DNA from: Nectonema munidae
Lineage: Eukaryota > Nematomorpha > Nectonematoida > Nectonematidae
Assembly (NCBI GenBank): GCA_030549495.1
Contig: JAUIRK010000866.1
Coordinates: 124,001-188,000 of the forward strand
DNA: 64,000 nt
Reading direction: 5' to 3'
The notes under the pieces are model-generated. The model had not been told where the DNA came from. It was given only the letters and a program-made list of their open reading frames with translations, and ran no database searches. The position numbers were made by a program, and so were the translations under genes. Positions 57,467-64,000 of this stretch are shown piece after piece. Each line of letters starts with the position of its first letter. Position 1 is the stretch's first letter.

Positions 57467-58762
57467 CGGAGATTTTGGCTAGATACTAAGCTAATTTACT
57501 GATAGGTAAAATATTTTTGGTGAAATTAATCATCAAAAGTTTGTTTATTAAATAAATTTGGACGCAATATTAAGCCAAAAAATGTATTATAATATATTTG
57601 AGAATTTATATATTTGGCATTGATTGACATGTTTCATTGATTTTTGACAGGTTTGATTTATTTAAAAAAAAAAATAAATGACATAAACCAGATAGCGCGC
57701 CGCGAATAGTGTTAATCAAAATACTTCAGAAGAAAACTATTTATAAAAATAATTTGATGATTAACATTGTTTAGGTTTTTCATTACTCTCAAAATCCGTT
57801 TATAAACGAAGTAACTAGAGGAAGACTCCAAATTTGATTTTTTTTTTTATAATAGTCATGCTGCTAAAGCCTAGATCCATGTACTGAAGCATACGAATTC
57901 TTGCTCTATATTTGTTAATAATGGAAAATTTATACCTGTATCTTTGCGTAAAGATTCAGGAAAAATTGACTTTGTGTCAACATTATGCTGAAGTTTTATT
58001 ACTTCTATCTCTGAATATAAAGAAAAATATTTGTTGATATATCTGAAATTTGCAAGTTTTTTTGAAATAGACCTCTGAAAAATGAAAAAACCTTTAATAG
58101 ATTAAATTCTGGGAACTTCTTCGTTTGTAAAGGAAACGAAAAAAAATCAAATAAAATTTTATTAGAACAAAATTACAAGTACCAGATAATGAAATAAAGT
58201 TATGCAAGGCCGTTTTAAAAAAACATGATGTAATTGCACAAGACATTACTATTTTTCTAATAGCTTTTATAATTTTTACGAAAGTCAAATATGAAATAAA
58301 TTTTAACATTTTCTAAGCTCTGTGAAGAAATTATGGAAAGATAAAATCTGAAAATAATAATTGGAATAAAATCTGTGTACAGAAAACTTTCAGAGCAATT
58401 CGGCCTTAAGACAATTTGCCTCTAATCCAATTTTATATAGAGATGGTATTGACCTGATTCCAGCAGAAAAGACCTGGGATCTTTGTTATCTCTTCTGTAA
58501 ATAGAACGAGAATATTCAGATAAGATCGATTTAAAGCAGAAATAGTGCATATTATGTTATAGGCATGTTTAATACACTTTACTATATATATTTGTTATTT
58601 TCTGTTTTTTTATTAATAAATAATTAGTATTTTTTAATTTTATAATAATTTTTTAAAAATATTTTATGTTTAGATTATATTGTTCGGTAAGATTTCCCAT
58701 TTTGTGATGTCCTTTTTCTATATATTCTTGAATTTATTGCGATTTTTATCACTTTTGAACAA
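57467..58762. other. AT-rich stretch
   Basis: No supported gene or repeat. Confidence 0.4.
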
Positions 58763-59207
58763 AGTTCATTGATTTATGAGACAAAAAGATGCGCCTACAA
58801 AAAGTCATAATCTTAAATGCCCATACAAAGGAAGCACATTTGGAAAAACGTGTCAATGAGGTTTGTCTGTCGTCTCTCCAGGTCCATAACTTATAAACAA
58901 TATTTATATATATATCTCATCCTAATTAATGAATGCATTTCAGAGCTGCGATATGTTTGCAAGCTCTTCAAGATGATGATGAATGCGATGTGTTGGACGT
59001 TAAATCTAATCCCCTTGACAAGATGTTCAATGACTGATTGATTTGCAGAGTGTTCGAACAAAGGGAAGGAAAAGAAAAACTCATCACAGGACTGCAACAA
59101 AATGTCTGTACGCGTGGCAGCAAAGAGTATAGAATGTTGTTGTCAAAGTTCTTCGTCATGTCGACGACAAAGCATTTTCTTCTTATTTTCGTATTAGTTG
59201 TCCACAT
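58763..59207 (+). CDS. Possible small multi-exon gene, unrecognised
   Basis: Three protein-like islands lie close together on the + strand. One begins near an ATG at 58791 (MRLQKVIILNAHTKEAHLEK, then RVNE before a gtttgt donor-like site at 58861). A second follows a tgcatttcag acceptor at 58943 (AICLQALQDDDECDVLDVKS, NPLDKMFND, stop). A third follows ttgatttgcag at 59049 (CSNKGKEKKNSSQDCNK, MSVRVAAKSIECCCQSSSSC, stop). The junction phases do not agree with simple joining of the first two, so the structure is uncertain. No family is recognised. Confidence 0.25.
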
Positions 59208-59295
59208 TTTTCCACCCCATCTCCTTCCTTCCACCTCTTCAAGTATTTTTCCTATTTTTTATCCAAATATTTACTGTTTTTATTGAATTCTGAAC

Positions 59296-59497
59296 AGGGA
59301 ATAAGGCCAATTCTGCTTCAAGATAATTCGATCTCTGGTTAATTCAACGTCAACTTAATATTAATTACAATAGGCAATTCCTGATAATTCGTACTTTCGA
59401 CAATTCGCTATCCAAATATATATTTGATTGTTAATGCTGTCTTGAGGTGGAATTGTCTTGAAAGCGAATAACTAGAATTGCCAGATTTTTACATGAT
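59296..59497. repeat. MITE with inverted ends rich in CAATTC
   Basis: The left starts CAGGGAATAAGGCCAATTCT and continues TTCAAGATAATTC. The right, reversed, reads ATCTGGCAATTCTAGTTATT and continues TTCAAGACAATTC. There is no coding. A related end (CAGGGACATCTGGCAATTCT) lies at about 59737-59760. Confidence 0.5.
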
Positions 59498-60324
59498 CAA
59501 ATGGGCATAAAAATTGTATTGAAACAGGTCAATAACTCCATTTTGTTTTTCTTACCAAAATAATTAATATAATAATACTTTAAAAGTATAATTCTATCTT
59601 CGTTACGGCTGTGTTCCTTTTCCCATTCCAAAATCCCTTTTTTTGACATTCAATTTGTGAATGAAATACCCGAATTTATATAAATCGTCTGGGGTTTCGT
59701 TGTTAAGCAACGGCGAAACTCGGACAATCACGGAAAACAGGGACATCTGGCAATTCTACCCTCAATCCAATTCTCTTACATGGAAATTATTAGGTCTAGT
59801 TTAGTGGAAGTTGCGTTCCTTTTCAACCACAATGTATTGTTATATAAAAGTTCAAGGTTATGTTTTACTTTACGGTTCCTTCAATCAAAAATTTTAATAT
59901 TTTTTTATTTGTTCTAATTTTTTTAAAATTATTAAGTTAGTTTATGTAACAAATCTAGAATCTTTAGTAATATAATATCAACGAAATACACTACGTTGGA
60001 AAATTTATAGTTTGATTGACATCACAACAATAAATAATTGCTTGAAAAAAATTTTGATTGACAGAACCGTAAAGTAAAATATACCAGTTCAACCAAAAAG
60101 AAAACAGGTGACTAATTTTGGAAAGTCAGTGCCTTAAAACATTGGAAAATTCCTTGTAATTGTTCTTTCCTCATTTGGCTACGTCTTTGTTTGCAAAAAG
60201 AGCCTTTTTACTTTGAGCATCCTTTATTTTCCCATTATATTGTTTAATTCATGTTTTCAATTTCTAACAAAGATTACTTATACCTTGATGGATTATTGGT
60301 AATTAACTTAACAACCTATTGTGA
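59498..60324. other. AT-rich stretch with small hairpin
   Basis: Contains the related MITE end at about 59737 and, just before it, an imperfect palindrome around GTTTCGTTGTTAAGCAACGG. No genes. Confidence 0.4.
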
Positions 60325-60412
60325 AGGGTTGATTAGATGCTAGATTCGATAACTCAAGGTCTTGGGTTCGATCCCGCATCAAGCCTGCTTTTCTCATAGT
60401 TCGATACAAGCG
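60325..60412 (+). repeat. tRNA-derived SINE, partial copy
   Basis: GGGTTGATTAGATGCTAGAT, CAAGGTCTTGGGTTCGATCC and CGCATCAAGCCTGCTTTTCT match the SINE head and middle at 11186 and 27424. The tail is missing. Confidence 0.72.
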
Positions 60413-61139
60413 AAAGAAACTACTATCTTAATTAAATAACCTAAAAATTATCTTACGCCTCATTCATCTACACAACAGTCAAAATCAATTTCTGTTCATA
60501 AAAAATAAGTTCAGGTTTTCTTTTTGTTCTCGCCAAAATAAGATTGTAATAAATTTTATGAATAAAGACGCTGGAACTATTTAAATTTCTGAATAAACTA
60601 ATTACTGTTTCGTGTAATTTGACTTATTGGGAACACATATCTACTTTTGAAAAAGATTAAACATATAAAATCCTAAGTTTTTGTAGTTTCGAATTCATGA
60701 GTTTCAAAAAAGAAGTTTAGGAATTATTTTAGTCCGCAGAATTTCGCAAACTTTTAGCATAATGGCGAAAAATTTCAAAAATTAAGGTCCTCAGGCGCAT
60801 CACAAATACTAACACTTGAACCTGTGTAATTCTTGTATATAACACCTAAAGTACACATGGGAGGATTCGTTCGAATCGCGAATCTTAAGAGCCGTGTTTT
60901 TAAAGTATAGGAATCGGCATCGCATCGCAAAATTTCATTCGTTCCTTGCGTTACCTCAGTGCCTATCCTAAGTTAAAAGCGGTCCAACTCTAAGTTAAGC
61001 TTCACTTGCCTTTCTATCTATTATAGAAAAAAAATGCATAAATCTATATCCATAAATGTATAAATAAATAGATATGCCTTTTTCTAACTATGTGATAATA
61101 CAATTTTAAAGGAGGAAATTTACTAGACTTTTTACAAAC
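60413..61139. other. AT-rich stretch
   Basis: Nothing recognised. Confidence 0.4.
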
Positions 61140-61265
61140 AAGTATATCAGTGTGGGGAGGGGGGGGGGGGTTTAAAAACCCTAGTAGAGGGTGAAATTTA
61201 GCCGTATTGCAAGGATTTCCCGACCCCTGTGGGTTCACAACTAAAAAAGGTCGTCAACCCGTGAT
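61140..61265 (-). mobile_element. hAT-type terminal fragment
   Basis: Reversed, it reads CACGGGTTGACGACCTTTTT, TGTGAACCCACAGGGGTCGG, and later a poly-C run. This resembles the hAT end at 559. No partner end was seen. Confidence 0.45.
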
Positions 61266-61520
61266 TTACTTATCACTACTCAAATAAAGTTTACAAATTC
61301 TTTCTTCCTTTCGATTCACAATTACATAAACTTTCCTCTCTTCGATTAGGTTATTGATACATTTTTCTTAAAATAATGCGCCCTTTCTTAGTCTTATGCG
61401 ATTAAAAATGCTCTATAACTTCTCTTACGAGGGATGGTAAATTGCAAGATGGACTCTATTCATAAAAAATTTTCTCCACCCTACTCAAGTAAGTTTATGT
61501 ATAGATAAAAAAAAATCAAG

Positions 61521-61709
61521 GGTCTTTTCGCTTAGACGACCACAACAAGTAATCACCTTTCGCCTGCCTTTTATAGTTATGTCCTGGTTGCTATAATGTT
61601 AATAACTATAATTAATTATATAATTAATAACTTGATAAATAAATATAATTAACTATAAAAGGCAGACGAAATGGTGATTATTTGGTGGGGCCGTATAAAC
61701 GAAAATACC
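61521..61709. repeat. Foldback MITE, 189 bases with arms of about 60 bases
   Basis: The left arm starts GGTCTTTTCGCTTAGACG and runs to CTGCCTTTTATAGTTA. The right arm, reversed, starts GGTATTTTCGTTTATACG and ends with the same CTGCCTTTTATAGTTA. The interior is about 65 bases of TA/ATT repeats. The flanks tcaag and ttaag suggest a short target duplication. Confidence 0.75.
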
Positions 61710-63031
61710 TTAAGGTTTATCTTTTATCACAAATGAATAATTAACATACTGTTATTATAAGCATTGACTATACCGTCATATCCGTGATATTTCCCTTATA
61801 AAGTAACTTGAGCAAGGAATTCTCAGAATTTAAAATTTTAAGTAACAGAAACCCAACGAAACTTTAAAACTTTCTCTATTTTTTAATACTAACAATTTAC
61901 TCTTTCTCAAATTTACCCAATTTTTTCACGATCAAGAATGGAATTTTTCACAAGTTAAAAAATTCCACGATATGTAAACTCAAATACTTCTGTTACGACT
62001 GTCTTATAAATATCGTATAAAATGCAAATGTTTCTGATCGAGACCGAATACCAACAAAGTTAACAAAATTTAAAGAGTTCTTCATTTTTGTACAAGCAAC
62101 ACACTAATATCTGAATCTACTTTTTAAATGCCTTCTCTACCTAGATGTCATGCTCTCAAAGGATAAAGATTCGTGTTGCAAGAGAAAAAGCTCACTTAAA
62201 TTTGTTGGCATCGGTAATCATCACTTTTTGTTGCTTTCAATGTCTTTTTTGCATCCTTTAAATAGTATATACCCTCGCACAGTAAGCACCCTGTCTTTTT
62301 ACTCTACCCTTATCTTACAGAAAATAAAAAGTATGAAAAATTGTCATCTAATCTTTGTTAAGTTAAGTTAAGTATTGCTTGTGATCCATACTTTAGGATA
62401 TCGTGGTCCCGCGCGAAATTCTGAGTTTATCCATCCCACTAAAGGCCTAATACCGTCCCTCGATACTGCAAAACATAAACCTTGATATATATTATTTTAC
62501 AAGAGTGTATGATTCAAACATATAAACACAGCTGAGTGAGAGATATAATCCAAAGGAGAACGCTTGCAAAGTGGGAAACAATCTTAATCTCTAATGGTAG
62601 CTTGATTACTAACAAGGTTAGAATCGGGTCGTCAGAGCCTATACTACTTAACTGGATATATTTTATACTCATTGCTTCTCCAACTTATCAAAACATGTAA
62701 ATAAATGTAAAAATATGAAACATATCTCTTGAAGTTGCTGCTTTCAAAAAAGATTCTTATTTTTTCTGAAAAAAATGTTTCAAATTTATAAGAAAATAAG
62801 TAAACAAAAATCACTAACATCAAACTTTCGATATGTGGATAATAAATTCATGTTTTTGTTTAGAATTTCTAAATAATTGAGGAATTACTTTCAATCAATC
62901 AAATTTAAAAAAAAATTACTCCTAATTGTTTTTTATTTATTTTAGTTTAGTAATGTTATATATATATGAAGTATCAAAGTTTCTGTCATAAATAATTAAA
63001 AAATATCAAGACTATCCTTCAAAAGTTCAGC
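61710..63031. other. AT-rich stretch
   Basis: No supported gene. A somewhat GC-richer block at 62390-62640 has no recognised identity. Confidence 0.4.
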
Positions 63032-63223
63032 TCAATTTTTGCAACAAGCTGGTTCTGATTTTAAAATATTTCTGATATTTTTTGTTAATGGTCTTCCCAA
63101 GGTAGACGGCGAAGGTGTCCAAGTGCTGTCAGGAGGAATAAGACTGTCTGAAATGTCATAAGAATCATTTGAAGTTGTATCTTCACTGTGATAACTTTCT
63201 GATGAGTATGAGTACGAATTCAC
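63032..63223 (-). CDS. Unrecognised short ORF, Ser/Pro-rich
   Basis: Minus-strand open frame of 63 codons with an acidic Ser-rich start (SYSYSSESYHSEDTTSNDSY) and a structured-looking end (LIPPDSTWTPSPSTLGRPLT, NIRNILKSEPACC). It has balanced codon use for this AT-rich DNA. It could be a terminal exon of a gene continuing to the right, or the N-terminus of a mobile element protein. No family recognised. Confidence 0.25.
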   Translation of the reverse strand: MNSYSYSSESYHSEDTTSNDSYDISDSLIPPDSTWTPSPSTLGRPLTKNIRNILKSEPACCKN

Positions 63224-63423
63224 TCATTGTGTTTTAGACAGAGAAGCGTTCAAGAAGGAATAAACAAATATGAATGAGATTGAACAATTTTTATAACTCA
63301 AATTGTTCAGTGTTCATTTCAAATTATGGAACAGTTATTCAGACTGCTCAATTACACGCTCGCAAAAATACAAAGCCATATAAACACTAAATATTTCACA
63401 AGTCGTTGATTACCTCTTATAAA

Positions 63424-64000
63424 TGTTTATAGATTTTCAATATATTGGAAGAGGGAGAGAGGGCGGAGGGCCCCTCCCCCTGTATTTGGGCCCCTCTTTT
63501 AAATCTCTTTTAGTCAATCATTTACTCGAGTATTTTTCAATGAAAATTAAGACCCGGGGAAAGCTGAATCGTCAAGTGGTGAATATTGGTCAAGCGTTTT
63601 CATTTGATTTGTGCTTTTACAATTATGGCTTGAAAGCAAAGTCATATTTCTCTCGCATTTACTGCATGCAACGATGGAGGATTGAAATGCTTCTTCTTAA
63701 AAATTCCCATTACACTGTAGAACAATTTAAAAAATATTTTTTATGCATACATTTAAAAATATATAAACTTTTTCTTAATGTTAGCTCTTCTGCATTTATC
63801 TTTCATTTTCTTTACATACTAACTCAATTATTTGGATGTAATGCAAAGTTCTATTTTTAAAACATGAGCAAAGATTTTTTATTAATTGATTCTTACCGTC
63901 TGCATATTGATCGCAAATTTAAATTGAAAAAATTTAAAGAAATTTTTCAAAATAAAGTAAAAATAATCTAAATTTTAATTGCTTTTTTAGGTGAAAATGG
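63424..64000. other. Window end with a GC-rich hAT-like block
   Basis: At 63447-63505, GAGGGAGAGAGGGCGGAGGG then GCCCCTCCCCCTG resembles the GC-rich ends of the hAT-type elements elsewhere in the window. The following frame (to 63860) is low-confidence and is not called. The rest is AT-rich. Confidence 0.3.

Overview
The window is AT-rich, intron-bearing animal DNA. Exons have GT/AG boundaries, coding is sparse, and several superfamilies of DNA transposons, LINEs and a tRNA-derived SINE are present. The mix of piggyBac, hAT and P-like/THAP elements, very AT-rich introns and an invertebrate-type KANK gene suggests an arthropod, perhaps a copepod such as a sea louse. That last step is inference; no species marker was read.

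The only host gene resolved end to end is a KANK-family gene (KN motif and ankyrin repeat protein) on the + strand. Twelve coding exons run from 19548 to 41912, and every junction keeps phase: the exons sum to 2916 nt, or 971 codons plus stop. The KN motif is in exon 1, a long Ser-rich region in exon 2, and five ankyrin repeats in exons 9-12. KANK proteins link talin-bound integrin adhesions to cortical microtubule complexes. The introns hold a hAT copy, LINE fragments, TTAA MITEs, a SINE and hAT-type ends.

Left flank (1-19500): a broken BED-finger hAT element (about 559-2754) carrying a piece with a piggyBac fragment between 37-base direct repeats; a first copy of an unrecognised two-domain mobile gene family (copy A, 3983-6047) with inverted arms; a SINE at 7905; a hAT-type element with two long poly-C tracts (10428-10967); another SINE at 11186; two short unassigned coding-exon-like islands (6105-6262 and 17212-17348); and a purine-rich tract (18520-18800) about 0.75 kb before the first KANK coding exon.

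Right flank (42000-64000): a TTAA MITE, a P-like/THAP element remnant (43990-45060), a short fossil of a Ty3/gypsy-type element (45250-45570), copy B of the unrecognised family (46930-48547), and an almost whole piggyBac element (48547-51255) inserted at the start codon of copy B. Then come a 2.84-kb element with CACTG ends carrying a 37-base minisatellite (52042-54885), a decayed second piggyBac lineage (55740-56960), a possible small gene near 58760-59210, foldback MITEs and a fourth SINE.

The strongest candidate for something undescribed is the copy A/copy B family. It has an N-terminal Cys zinc-knuckle domain, then a region that reads like an RNase H-fold DDE transposase with a CxxC insertion and the signatures SDEHGERFH and DYCW.
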